NCBI GenBank assembly: GCA_963849095.1
Contig: CAWKGA010000009.1
Coordinates: 372,001-436,000, forward strand
Source of the DNA: JASHUC01 sp963849095
Lineage (GTDB): Bacteria; Pseudomonadota; Gammaproteobacteria; Steroidobacterales; Steroidobacteraceae
Length of the DNA: 64,000 nt
Direction: 5' to 3'
The notes beneath the pieces were generated by a model, which worked only from the letters and a program-made list of their open reading frames with translations, searched no databases and had not been told where the DNA came from. A program made the position numbers and the translations under genes. This document shows positions 35,873 through 44,309 of this stretch, piece by piece; position 1 is the stretch's first letter, and each line of letters opens with the position of its first letter.

Positions 35873-36154
35873 GTGGCGGCAACGACAACCATCCGACTAC
35901 CACCAAAATTGCGCGCACGGCTCGGTAGCCTGGCCAGGCAAACGGGGCGTTCCGCCCATAGCTTGATCGTAGAAGCTGTCGAACGGCACGCCAACTACGA
36001 AGAGCAGATGCGCAGTCTTGTCAAAGAGGCGCTCGCCGCAGACAGGGAAATCGACAAAACCGGTGAGGTCTATCGCGCCGACGATGTTCATGCGTGGATG
36101 AAGCGGTTGGCGACTGACGAGTCAGCGCCACGACCAAAGCCTTGGCGCAGGTAG
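35873..36154 (+). CDS. Ribbon-helix-helix antitoxin
   Basis: 93 residues from GTG 35873, which has aaagga 9 bases upstream and places the RHH strand first (AATTTIRLPPKLRARL, SLARQTGRSAHSLIVEAVER). The C-terminal half should wrap the toxin. Its 3' end overlaps the downstream toxin by 13 bases, normal for parDE/relBE-like pairs. Confidence 0.88.
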   Translation: MAATTTIRLPPKLRARLGSLARQTGRSAHSLIVEAVERHANYEEQMRSLVKEALAADREIDKTGEVYRADDVHAWMKRLATDESAPRPKPWRR

Positions 36155-36435
36155 TCTATTCGGCGCGTTCATTGGCGCATATTGAGCGCGCCTTTCAGTT
36201 CTTACGCGACCAGAACCCTGCCGCAGCGCTGGATGCAGTAACAGCGCTCCAATCGGCAGTTGACAATCTTGCGGCGCATCCGTTGATTGGCCAGCGTATC
36301 GAAGGCGACGTGCGCGAGCTGGTAATTTCATACGGACAGACTGGTTACGTCGCACTGTATCGATTTGTGGTTGCGCAGAATGAAGTGCGAATTCTGGCCA
36401 TTCGTCACCAGCGAGAGTTGGGCTTTCAACCTTAG
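36142..36435 (+). CDS. RelE/ParE-family toxin
   Basis: 97 residues. Recognisable blocks: YSARSLAHIERAFQFLRDQN, AHPLIGQRIEGDVRELVI, YGQTGYVALYRF and VRILAIRHQRE. Whether it poisons gyrase (ParE) or cuts mRNA (RelE) cannot be told from sequence. A TTG at 36142 is the only start before the in-frame upstream stop, giving overlap with the antitoxin and probable translational coupling. Confidence 0.88.
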   Translation: MAQVVYSARSLAHIERAFQFLRDQNPAAALDAVTALQSAVDNLAAHPLIGQRIEGDVRELVISYGQTGYVALYRFVVAQNEVRILAIRHQRELGFQP

Positions 36436-36614
36436 TCGGCGGTCTTCCATGACTACTTCACTGAGCGCTGTCTGGCACAGTTGGGCCGGAAGCGGACTGT
36501 TGTGATCGGCCACCATATGTTGCAGCTCGCGAGGCCCATGGGGTGCTGCACAATATCGCGCCACACTGCAGTATTCCTTGTCTGCGGATGATTGGCGACA
36601 ATAGGGGTAGGCGT

Positions 36615-36806
36615 TCAGTTTGTGATCGGCCCAAGTTTTTCTTTGGCAACCGGCTTCCATTCCCAACCTGGCAGCGCGAGGTTGTAACGGGTTCCACGTC
36701 CCGTACCTTCGCCCAATAGCAGTCCGCTCTTGACCAGATCCTCTATATCGCGAAACGCGGTGGCCCGTGAGGTATCAGCGATGCTCACGTACTTGCGCAA
36801 GGTCCA
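36615..36806 (-). pseudogene. C-terminal winged helix of a Fic-type protein (fragment)
   Basis: LRKYVSIADTSRATAFRDIE, DLVKSGLLLGEGTGRGTRYN is the C-terminal winged helix typical of Fic proteins of the DUF4172 group. The Fic catalytic domain is absent: the fragment is joined at about 36805 to a truncated AHSA1 gene. No start codon of its own. Confidence 0.6.
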
Positions 36807-37035
36807 TGGGCTTCTCTGAGGAAGCATGGGCGAACACGAATCGGTACGAGCCCCCCGTACGAACATCGGTCTCACATGCAAGGAAGGACAGTCCAAACGA
36901 CCTCGGCGCCCACCAGCGCTTCAGCAGCTCGGGCTGGGTCCATGCCTCGAACACGATGCGCGCCGGGGCAGTGAAGGTGCGGGTAACGACCAGCTCACGG
37001 TCGGACTTGCGCTCCACTGTCGTGCGGTTCTTCAT
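36775..37035 (-). pseudogene. AHSA1/SRPBCC protein, truncated at about half length
   Basis: From ATG 37035, residues 1-77 (RELVVTRTFTAPARIVFEAW, PELLKRWWAPRSFG, TDVRTGGSYRFVF) match AHSA1-type SRPBCC proteins of about 150 residues. Homology stops at SSEKPM, where the Fic winged-helix fragment begins in another frame. It follows arsR by 10 bases, the usual partner arrangement. The missing second half of the ligand cavity makes function unlikely. ATG 37068 is an alternative start. Confidence 0.75.
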
Positions 37036-37045
37036 GGAGGCATTC

Positions 37046-37411
37046 TCACGCTTTGTTCCGGCGCCCATCCATCTTCTCCTTGGCCTTAAGTTCCTCGACA
37101 ACCTGGTCCAGCTCGTTAAAGCGCGCCTCCCACAGCTGCCGGTAGCGCTCGATCCATGCCGCCTCTTCCGTAAGGCGGCGACCCCCAAGCCTGCAGGTTC
37201 GCACGCGTCCGACCTTCTGCGTGGTGACAAGCCCCGCCTGCTCCAGGACGGCGACATGCTTCTTCATCCCCGTGAGGGTCATGCGGAACTTCGCGGCAAG
37301 GGCCGTGATTGACGCGTCGGCATGCGCGAGCTGCTCCAGAACGCCGCGTCGGGTGGCGTCCGAGAGCGCGGCGAACGAAGCATCGAAGCGGGCCGGGCTA
37401 TACTGAACCAT
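37046..37411 (-). CDS. ArsR-family transcriptional regulator
   Basis: 121 residues, winged helix: RFDASFAALSDATRRGVLEQ, SITALAAKFRMTLTGMKKHV, LEQAGLVTTQKVGRVRTCRL. There is no CxC metal site, and the group that pairs with AHSA1 genes is not metal-responsive. It probably represses its own operon. ATG 37411 begins at the family N-terminus. Intact, though its partner gene is broken. Confidence 0.9.
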   Translation of the reverse strand: MVQYSPARFDASFAALSDATRRGVLEQLAHADASITALAAKFRMTLTGMKKHVAVLEQAGLVTTQKVGRVRTCRLGGRRLTEEAAWIERYRQLWEARFNELDQVVEELKAKEKMDGRRNKA

Positions 37412-37648
37412 TCGGTTTACTATTTACCACGCAGAGGGCTGGCGTGCAAGGAGTTGCCGCTCTGCACAAAAGCTTCCGCCAGAGCTAATGTTTCCACTGC
37501 CGTAGCCAAAGACTTGCTTTGTCAAACAGTTGCGCCACATCCTAGGCGCTGGTGCAAATCTTCGCTCTGCGGCGATCGGTGCCAGGGAGAGGTGGATGGC
37601 ACTGCTAAATCGGGCCGGGGCGGATCGGCCCATCACGCATCAGACGAG

Positions 37649-37665
37649 CGTGGTCGAGTACCACG
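37649..37665. repeat. Small hairpin before the DoxX gene
   Basis: cgtggt / accacg with a 5-base loop followed by atttta, 23 bases before the start codon. Either a weak plus-strand terminator or part of the leader. Confidence 0.3.
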
Positions 37666-37687
37666 ATTTTAGTAGGGGGCAAAGAAC

Positions 37688-38944
37688 ATGAAATATGCAG
37701 TTTGGCTCGTGCGGCTTTGGTACGCGGCCTGGATGATTCCAGCCGGTCTCGAGCACTTCATTCACATCTTCCCGCAGCCGGGGTACTACACCACTCGACC
37801 CCTGGCTCACGAGATGCTGTTTGCCCTCCTTCACAGCCATCTGTTTAACGTCGTTAAGGCCGTGGAGATGCTCACCGGGATCGCCGTCCTGCTGGGCTTC
37901 TTTACCCCCCTCATGCTTCTCGTGTGTATGCCTGTCGCAGTCTGCGTGTTCTGGTGGGACGCGCCGCTTTCGATGTGGAATTTTGGCAGTGTCATGGCTG
38001 GCGGAAGGGTGCTGGCCAGCGATGTACTCCTGTGCGTGGCTTTCATCGGCTGCTATCGCGCGATGTTCCCGCTGCGCGCGAAGCCGCGGGTCCTGGGCGC
38101 AGCGAGCACTGTGCAAACTGCCACGAGCCCGGCCATGCAGCAGCTCGTACTGGTCGGTCGCACGATTTTCGGCGCCTGGATGTTGATCAGCGGCGCCAAC
38201 TACTTGTTTCTCTCGCTGTGGGCCGTGCCGACGGGTCACGAGCCGCTGTCCGTAGAGCTGATGGGCTCATTTGTTCACTCGGGTTTGTTAACCGTTGCCA
38301 TGCTGATCCAGCTGGTCACGGGGGCGCTGCTCCTCACGGGCTTCTTCGCGCCGGCGGCGCTGTGCGTGGTGATGCCGACTTCGACCTGTGCTCTTTACTG
38401 GGCCGTGCTCGAGCACCAGCCGCTCCCATTGGGGCTGGCACTCCTTGCCTTTGCCCTGAACGGCCTCCTCATGCTGGCCTACCTCGATTACTACAAGGGA
38501 GCGTTGCAGCGTAGCCCATTGACGCTTGGCGAATCACGACAGGCCACGACCTGGGATACCCTGTTCGTGAACTCCAAAGGCCGTACCTCGCGCGGACACT
38601 TCATCGCCGCCGTGATTCCGCTCGCGATCGTGGTCTGGTGGTACGTGCGTGCGAGTCCGAACGTGTACCCTCAGTGGTGTCTGTTGGTACTGCTGTTCCC
38701 CGCCATCGTCCTACATGCCCGGAGACTGCACGATATGGGGCACAGCGGATGGCTGCTGCTCGTCCCAGCAGTCCTGACGGTCGCGGCCATGGCGATCTGG
38801 GATCATCGGCTCGACTTGGGCGCTCAGCTCAAATTTGCCGTGCCACTCGCTGCGCTCATCGTCTTCGTCGGATTTACCCTCTGGGGTTGCATTGGCAAGG
38901 GAAAAGCGGAAGCCAATGCATTCGGGCCGCCGGCAACGGCGTAG
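37688..38944 (+). CDS. DoxX-DoxX-DUF805 fusion membrane protein
   Basis: 418 residues with about ten or more hydrophobic segments. Two successive DoxX-like four-helix units are visible (VRLWYAAWMIPAGLEHFIH, AVLLGFFTPLMLLVCMPVAV; and VGRTIFGAWMLISGANYLF, GALLLTGFFAPAALCVVMP). A C-terminal DUF805 part follows (ARRLHDMGHSGWLLLVPA, WGCIGKGKAEANAFGPP). The parts normally occur as separate proteins. DoxX proteins are inner-membrane, quinone-linked in some cases; DUF805 has no known function. A gggggc segment precedes the ATG. It converges on secreted protein B with 4 bases between. Confidence 0.82.
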   Translation: MKYAVWLVRLWYAAWMIPAGLEHFIHIFPQPGYYTTRPLAHEMLFALLHSHLFNVVKAVEMLTGIAVLLGFFTPLMLLVCMPVAVCVFWWDAPLSMWNFGSVMAGGRVLASDVLLCVAFIGCYRAMFPLRAKPRVLGAASTVQTATSPAMQQLVLVGRTIFGAWMLISGANYLFLSLWAVPTGHEPLSVELMGSFVHSGLLTVAMLIQLVTGALLLTGFFAPAALCVVMPTSTCALYWAVLEHQPLPLGLALLAFALNGLLMLAYLDYYKGALQRSPLTLGESRQATTWDTLFVNSKGRTSRGHFIAAVIPLAIVVWWYVRASPNVYPQWCLLVLLFPAIVLHARRLHDMGHSGWLLLVPAVLTVAAMAIWDHRLDLGAQLKFAVPLAALIVFVGFTLWGCIGKGKAEANAFGPPATA

Positions 38945-38948
38945 TCGT

Positions 38949-39884
38949 TCAGCCGGTCTGGCCCCTCGCACCGCCGCCGGCCGGGCGGGTTGCATTCGGG
39001 TTCGCGGCGCCGCGGACGATGCCACCATCGTCATTGGCCTGCGGTCCGGGAATGGGCGTCAGTGTGTGTACCGCGCGGATCTTGCCGTCGATGTAGCGGA
39101 AGGTGTGGCTGTCCGGCGCGTCGGCCCGTCCGCCGAACCTGCAGAACACGTTGATGACGCCCAGCTCCTCGTCGATCAGGTAATCGCGATGGGTGATGTA
39201 GAGCACGCCCGCCGGAATGCCGACCTCGCAACTCGCATGCGGATCGCCCTTGGCATTGGTATAGGCGCCCCCTTCGAGCCGCGCGCAGGGGGTGCCCCAG
39301 GGGATGTCGGTGAACTTGTCGGAGAAGGCATCCAGATAGGCATTGGCACCGCGGATCATCTCCTTGGGCTCGGTCAGCTGATATTTGTAGAGCGGCGACC
39401 AATCCTCCTTGGTCGTATATTTGAGGTATGAGTTGGCATTGAACAGCCAGTCGCCCTTCTTGGTGACGAGGCTGTCGACGCGGATGATCTTCCCATTGTG
39501 CACATAGAGCCGCGTGCCGATGACATAGGGCGTCGGGCCGGTGACGATGACCTCGGTGAAGGTCTTGCAGCGCTTGTCATCATGGAAGCTCATGGCGTGG
39601 GCGACTTGGAGCGGCTTCGCCCATATGCCCGCGCCGGCATCCACATCCTTGCCGTTCTCGAGATAGTGCGCCTTGGGATCCATCGGCAGCCCCGCGAGGC
39701 TGCCCTTCCCCTGCGCCTCGACATAGGCGGCGGTGAGCTGCTTCAGTTCATCGCGGGTGCAGGTGGGGTGATCCTGCAGGGGAGCATAGGGGCTGCGCGG
39801 CGGACCCGCGGCGCGTTGCTGTTGCGCAAGGCCGGGCGCGGCGGCGCAGGCCAGCAGCACGGCGAAAAGTGCTTTCCTCATCAT
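38949..39884 (-). CDS. Secreted NTF2-like protein B with Gly-rich tail
   Basis: 311 residues. Signal peptide MRKALFAVLLACAAAPGLAQ. Homologous through its length to secreted protein A at 29896-30804: CTRDELKQLTAAYVEAQGKG, KKGDWLFNANSYLKY, GTPCARLEGGAYTN, YLIDEELGVINVF. Two tandem NTF2-like units are inferred from repeated helix patterns. The tail NATRPAGGGARGQTG is short and Gly-rich. It is the second of a minus-strand pair with protein C (38-base gap) and is probably co-transcribed. Function unknown. Confidence 0.82.
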   Translation of the reverse strand: MMRKALFAVLLACAAAPGLAQQQRAAGPPRSPYAPLQDHPTCTRDELKQLTAAYVEAQGKGSLAGLPMDPKAHYLENGKDVDAGAGIWAKPLQVAHAMSFHDDKRCKTFTEVIVTGPTPYVIGTRLYVHNGKIIRVDSLVTKKGDWLFNANSYLKYTTKEDWSPLYKYQLTEPKEMIRGANAYLDAFSDKFTDIPWGTPCARLEGGAYTNAKGDPHASCEVGIPAGVLYITHRDYLIDEELGVINVFCRFGGRADAPDSHTFRYIDGKIRAVHTLTPIPGPQANDDGGIVRGAANPNATRPAGGGARGQTG

Positions 39885-39922
39885 GTTTTCCCCCCGTGTC
39901 TCTTGAATTTCCTGTGCGAAGC

Positions 39923-40948
39923 TCAGCGGACGTCCTGAATGTCCTCGGACATCGCCTGCTCATAGGTGGACCAGCCCGACGGCGTGCCGAACGGCGCCCT
40001 CTGGAACATGGCCTCGATGCGGCGGATCTTGCCGTTCTCAATCTTGAAGAGCTCGCCCAGCTGCCACGTCCAGTTGATGTTGTGATGATCGAAGAAGGCG
40101 AAGGCGAAGACGATGCCGCGTTCGCGGTCCACGGCGACAAAGCGGCGGTCGCGAATGCGGCTCACGACGCCCTTGAGGGCCTTCTCGAACTGCTCCTTGC
40201 AGCCCATGCGCCTGGGCGCCGAGGCGTCCTTGGGGCCGGCCGTGATCATGCCGTTCTCATGGCGCAGACAATCGTCGGTGAACGGGTAATAGCCCTTGCC
40301 GTCATTCGGGGCCATGCCGGTGAAATAGTAGTTGGCGGTACGGATCAGGTCCGCGCGGCTCATCCGCTCGGCCGGCGGGATCACCTCAGCAAAGATCGGG
40401 TCCGGCGCACCCATCGCCTCGACCGCCTCGCCTGTGGGCGGGAAGCGCGGCGGCGGCGCCGCCGAGGCAGGGCCGAGCTGCACCTCGGGGCGAAGGGAAA
40501 GCTGCTCGATCTCGGTGATCTTGCCCTTGCGAATCTTCAGGCGCAGCACGAGGCCGACCATGGTCGGTTTGGCGGGCCCCCGCGTCGAGGCGCGGCCGGC
40601 GATCTGCACGGTGCCGAAGAAGGCGACCTGCTGGGTCTCGATGTCCGGCACGTAGAATTTGTAGTGGCCGATGCCAGTCATGTCGTACCACAGGCCCTCG
40701 CCGCCCAGCGGCAGATGAATGCCGTTCTCGGTGAACTTGACCTCGCGCGCGAACAGCGCCGGATCGACGTTGTGCGCCTTCATGGCTTCGAGATAATTGT
40801 TCACCCAGCCTTCCAGGCAGGCGCGCTGACAGGGATTGGCCATCGGGTCGGGCGGCGCGGCCGCCGATTGCGCCGATGCGGGCGCGGTCATCAGCGCGGC
40901 GGCAGCCAGCGTGGCGGCGACCAAAACGGACCGGACGAGATTCTTCAT
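39923..40948 (-). CDS. Secreted NTF2-like protein C
   Basis: 341 residues from ATG 40948, with aggggagaa upstream. Signal peptide ends near TAPASAQ. The region CQRACLEGWVNNYLEAMK and the late GELFKIENGKIRRIEAMFQ look like two SnoaL/NTF2 units, more distantly related to proteins A and B. The middle contains IFAEVIPPAERMSRADLIR. It has no Gly/Pro tail, unlike its neighbours. The pair C-B is separated from the A/G8 cluster by 8 kb containing the IS. Function unknown. Confidence 0.8.
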   Translation of the reverse strand: MKNLVRSVLVAATLAAAALMTAPASAQSAAAPPDPMANPCQRACLEGWVNNYLEAMKAHNVDPALFAREVKFTENGIHLPLGGEGLWYDMTGIGHYKFYVPDIETQQVAFFGTVQIAGRASTRGPAKPTMVGLVLRLKIRKGKITEIEQLSLRPEVQLGPASAAPPPRFPPTGEAVEAMGAPDPIFAEVIPPAERMSRADLIRTANYYFTGMAPNDGKGYYPFTDDCLRHENGMITAGPKDASAPRRMGCKEQFEKALKGVVSRIRDRRFVAVDRERGIVFAFAFFDHHNINWTWQLGELFKIENGKIRRIEAMFQRAPFGTPSGWSTYEQAMSEDIQDVR

Positions 40949-41101
40949 GGCGTTCTCCCCTCTTCGAAACAATGATTTGTCCCGGCTTGTTGCCGCCGGA
41001 TCCTGCCCCATATTCAGCCGCGCAAAGAGCGGAGTGTGAACGGGAAAGGCCGCAAATGCCAACGCCCACCGCCAACCGGTGATCTCTCCGCAGCGCACTA
41101 G

Positions 41102-41905
41102 CTAGTGGACTCCGACTGCATCTCCGCGGCCAGCTTTTTCACGTACTTGCCGCAACTGAACACCCGACCGCGTTGTCGGTTCGTGAGTTCGCCGACGACG
41201 CTGATGCGCTCCAGATGGGCGAGCGATTCGATCGCGATCGGCGTTGACGAGCATCAACAGCGCATTTGCCGTCGCCACCGCTGGCGTCGCACTCGCCCCA
41301 ATTCCCTCCGCGAAGAAATCCAGCCAGCGCTCCCAGTCGCCACGCAGGCGCACCTCGTTCAGCAGTTCATAGTAAAGAGCCAGGTGCCTCTTGAAGTAGA
41401 GGCTCGGATAGAGCATTGGCTCGCGCAGCACACCGTCGGCCACCAGCTGCAGCACGATCAGCAGCCGCCCAATGCGTCCGTTGCCGTCGAGAAACGGATG
41501 GATGGTTTCGAACTGGACGTGCGAGAGGCCGGCTCGGACCAGCACGGGGAGGCCGTCGTCCTCGGCATGGAGGAAACGTTCCAGGGCCGCCATGCACTCC
41601 GGTACGGCCGTGTGCGGCGGCGGCACGAACGCGGCGTTGCCGGGCCGGTTGCCACCGATCCAGTTCTGCGAGCGGCGAAACTCGCCCGCGTCCTTGCCAC
41701 TGTCTCGTCCGTGCGAGAGTAGAACGCCGTGGATTTCACCGAGAGCAGTCGGTTCGAGAGCGGGAAACCTTCGCGCAGTCGGGCAAGCCCATGGTCCAGG
41801 GCAGCGACGTACTTGGAGACTTCCACGAACGTCGTCCAGAGGCACGCCTGGCACCTCGTCGAGCTCGAACAGCAACAGGTCCGACAGCGACGACTGGATG
41901 CCCTA
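41102..41905 (-). pseudogene. Fic-family protein, N-terminally truncated and frameshifted
   Basis: The catalytic motif HPFLDGNGRIGR is present, and FRRSQNWIGGNRPGNAAFVP closely matches the intact Fic at 10174-11355. The gene has lost its first ~75 residues (it begins near QSSLSDLLLFELDEVPG), so the inhibitory helix is missing. Frame changes occur near 41825, near 41730 and again near 41235, where the C-terminal LAHLERISVVGELTNRQRGR moves to a third frame. At least three indels plus truncation: not a working gene. Confidence 0.85.
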
Positions 41906-41963
41906 CCAATTAGCTCCCGCCACAGCCGCGGCCAGGTTGGAGGTTGTCGAGCCCGGGTATATT

Positions 41964-42001
41964 CAGTACATTAATAGCGTTTTTCTGGTACTAATGTACT
42001 G
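41964..42001. promoter_or_regulatory. Operator candidate of the AbiEii/AbiEi pair
   Basis: Perfect inverted repeat cagtacatta (41964-41973) / taatgtactg (41992-42001) with 18 bases between, ending 3 bases before the first possible start. AbiEi antitoxins bind inverted repeats at their own promoters, so this is probably the autoregulatory site. Confidence 0.6.
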
Positions 42002-42004
42002 ATT

Positions 42005-42862
42005 ATGATTCATTCACCCTCATCATTGGGGTTCAGTCCCGAAGCTCAGGTCCGAGACAGGAGCCAGATGGCGTTCCTGTCGTCGCTGATGCGTCAGGGC
42101 GCCGATCGCTACATCCTCAAAGGCGGCATGGCGATGCGGGCCCTCTATGGCAGCGCTCGCCTGACCAAGGATGTTGACTTCGACTGCGAGGATTCCGTCT
42201 CCGACCGGTCTCTGGCGACACGGATCCCGAAGTCAATCGATCAGGCCGCACGCTCTGCCGGAATTGTCGAACAGAAGATCGATCGAACCAAGTCCGGCGA
42301 GCGGGCAAGCCGATGGCGCCTCGTCGGGCGCACGCGGGATGGTGTTGCCGTCACCTGGGAGGTGGAGCTCTCAAGGCGAGGCGTCCCCGATGCGCGCTTC
42401 ATCGAGACCCGTCCGATCCAACCTCCGTACGAGTACACCTTATCGCCCTTCCTCGTCCGTGTTTACAGCGAAACGGCGTTGGCCGCGGTAAAGGTCAACG
42501 CCTTGCTGAGTGACAATCGCAGCGTTCCGCGCGACGTCTACGATCTGGCAGAGCTCGTGCGGCGCGGGGCATCGCCGGCTACGCTCTGGATCGACCAGCT
42601 CTCGCGCGAAAACCTCACGCGCAAGCGCAATGCTGTCCTGCCCAAGGTGGCGCTCATCGATTTTCCGCTGGCTAATGCGGAGCTCTTGCCTTACCTCGCG
42701 CGGGATATCCGCGCCACGATCGATGAGAAGACGTGGGGTGACATGCAGCTCGAAGTCGCCGAAGGGGTCGGCAAGTGGTTTGCGGAAGCAATCCCCCAGG
42801 CCAGATCTGCGAAGGACATGAATCGTGACTCGGACACCGACTACGATCTTGCTGGGCGCTGA
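42005..42862 (+). CDS. AbiEii-type nucleotidyltransferase toxin
   Basis: 285 residues. YILKGGMAMRALYGSARLTK, DVDFD carries the GG...DxD nucleotidyltransferase centre of type IV toxins (AbiEii/MenT), some of which modify tRNA or bind GTP. The middle SPFLVRVYSETALAAVKVNA and DVYDLAELV segments are typical of the family. ATG 42005 lacks a ribosome binding site; ATG 42068 has aggag just before it and may be the true start, giving 264 residues. The antitoxin follows and overlaps by 38 bases, the reverse of the usual order. Confidence 0.85.
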   Translation: MIHSPSSLGFSPEAQVRDRSQMAFLSSLMRQGADRYILKGGMAMRALYGSARLTKDVDFDCEDSVSDRSLATRIPKSIDQAARSAGIVEQKIDRTKSGERASRWRLVGRTRDGVAVTWEVELSRRGVPDARFIETRPIQPPYEYTLSPFLVRVYSETALAAVKVNALLSDNRSVPRDVYDLAELVRRGASPATLWIDQLSRENLTRKRNAVLPKVALIDFPLANAELLPYLARDIRATIDEKTWGDMQLEVAEGVGKWFAEAIPQARSAKDMNRDSDTDYDLAGR

Positions 42863-43523
42863 GGCACCTCGCGTCCTGACAGTGCCCATGATCGCTGCCG
42901 CGTTTGCGGACCGGCGAAAGAAGGCCGCGCGCAACACGATCTTCAAGTGGCTCCGCGAGCAGACCGAGGCCGGGGTTCTGAGGCCAGTTACGAGAGGGCT
43001 TTATCTGAACCAGCTGGCTCGCCCGCAACCCACGGCCGCGGAGGCGGCCAGCTTCGTTCGCTCCGGCGCGATCGTCAGCCTGCAGACGGTGCTCGGCGAC
43101 GCTGGGGTGACGAACAGCTACTCGGATATCGTCACCTCGGTCCTGCCGGTGCGCGGAGGGGTGGCACAGTCGAGCCGGCCCGTCCTAGCAAACGACATCG
43201 AGTATCGCTTTCATGTGATGCCCGCCCGGCTACTGGATGATGAGGCCGGAGCCGTGGAAGATCGGATGGACCTTGCTGTCCAGTATCCGCGGGCTTCGCC
43301 CGAGAAGGCACTGCTGGATTGGCTCTACCTCGGAGCGTCCCCGCGCACGAAACTGGCGCCTCCTCCCCTCGATATCGATCTGGCGCGTCTCGACAAGCGC
43401 CGGCTCAAACGTCTAGCCGATCGGATGAACTTATCCGACCCGCTCGCGAAATATCTTGCACGGAAGCGGACCTACGACAAGGATCCCAGCGTTCGCGCAA
43501 ACGCTCCGCACGGCACCCAATGA
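42825..43523 (+). CDS. AbiEi-like antitoxin
   Basis: 232 residues from GTG 42825 inside the toxin gene. N-terminal winged helix (KAARNTIFKWLREQTEAGVL, RPVTRGLYLN) followed by the antitoxin domain (GAIVSLQTVLGDAGVTNSYS, RASPEKALLDWLYLG). AbiEi proteins neutralise AbiEii without direct binding and repress the operon. Overlap suggests coupled translation. Confidence 0.82.
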   Translation: MTRTPTTILLGAEAPRVLTVPMIAAAFADRRKKAARNTIFKWLREQTEAGVLRPVTRGLYLNQLARPQPTAAEAASFVRSGAIVSLQTVLGDAGVTNSYSDIVTSVLPVRGGVAQSSRPVLANDIEYRFHVMPARLLDDEAGAVEDRMDLAVQYPRASPEKALLDWLYLGASPRTKLAPPPLDIDLARLDKRRLKRLADRMNLSDPLAKYLARKRTYDKDPSVRANAPHGTQ

Positions 43524-43617
43524 GAAGCTCCTCGCTGCCGTTGGGCCGGAATCCCTGTTTCATATCGAATCCTGAGCCCCACCGTTCTGTGCGTAGATTG
43601 TATCGACCGCCGCAATG

Positions 43618-44214
43618 TTACCGCCGGTGCGCCTTCGCGCCCTTCCAGTCTCGATTGATGCGATTGAGATCAAAGCCTTTCGGGTCGAACACCCCACCGA
43701 TCCAGCGCACCATGTCCTCGTGCTGCTCATGCTTTCGGTCGCCGAGAATGTGCAGGAATAGCGCGTACCCGTGGGGCCCGCCAACGTCCTCCGGCGGGCA
43801 GGCATTCTCGCCGGCGACACAGACCGGTAACCGCGCGTCGCTGACCGTCGACGTCGGCGGGGATTCGATGACGATCCGATGCTCCCAGCCATCCCCCATG
43901 TCGTAGCGATACTCGAATTCCCCTCGGCCTCCGAGCTCCGACACCACGGCGGCCACCGAGACTCGTCGCTCGTCGCGGTACCGACTGATCTCCTCGTCGG
44001 AGCCGGCCTCCCGTATCCACCAATCCGGGGCCACGAGGCCGTGCCCGATCTCGAATTCATGGGCGTGGGAGTCCGTCCAGCCCATCACCCACTGCAGATA
44101 ATGGTGCAGACTCGCTAGAGTCCAATGGTTAGCGACCAGCACCCGCCGCCAGACGAGAGGACGAACGTCCAGCAGCTCGATGCGCAGGGCAATGGGCTGA
44201 GGCTTTGGAGGCAT
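43618..44214 (-). CDS. pRiA4b ORF-3-like protein
   Basis: 198 residues. Family blocks: LRIELLDVRPLVWRRVLVAN, LHHYLQWVMGWTDSHAHEF, YRYDMGDGWEHRIVIE, GENACPPEDVGGPHGY. The group is widespread on plasmids and islands, sometimes labelled as a transposon passenger; no biochemical function is known. It stands alone and converges on the AbiEi gene with 94 bases between. Confidence 0.9.
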   Translation of the reverse strand: MPPKPQPIALRIELLDVRPLVWRRVLVANHWTLASLHHYLQWVMGWTDSHAHEFEIGHGLVAPDWWIREAGSDEEISRYRDERRVSVAAVVSELGGRGEFEYRYDMGDGWEHRIVIESPPTSTVSDARLPVCVAGENACPPEDVGGPHGYALFLHILGDRKHEQHEDMVRWIGGVFDPKGFDLNRINRDWKGAKAHRR

Positions 44215-44309
44215 GGGCTTCGTAAATTCCTCGATTGAGTTGGCAGGCTAGTGCATTGGGACACGACTTGCGATAACAGCGAGGAAGGAACCTAAAACCG
44301 GTGCTGGCA

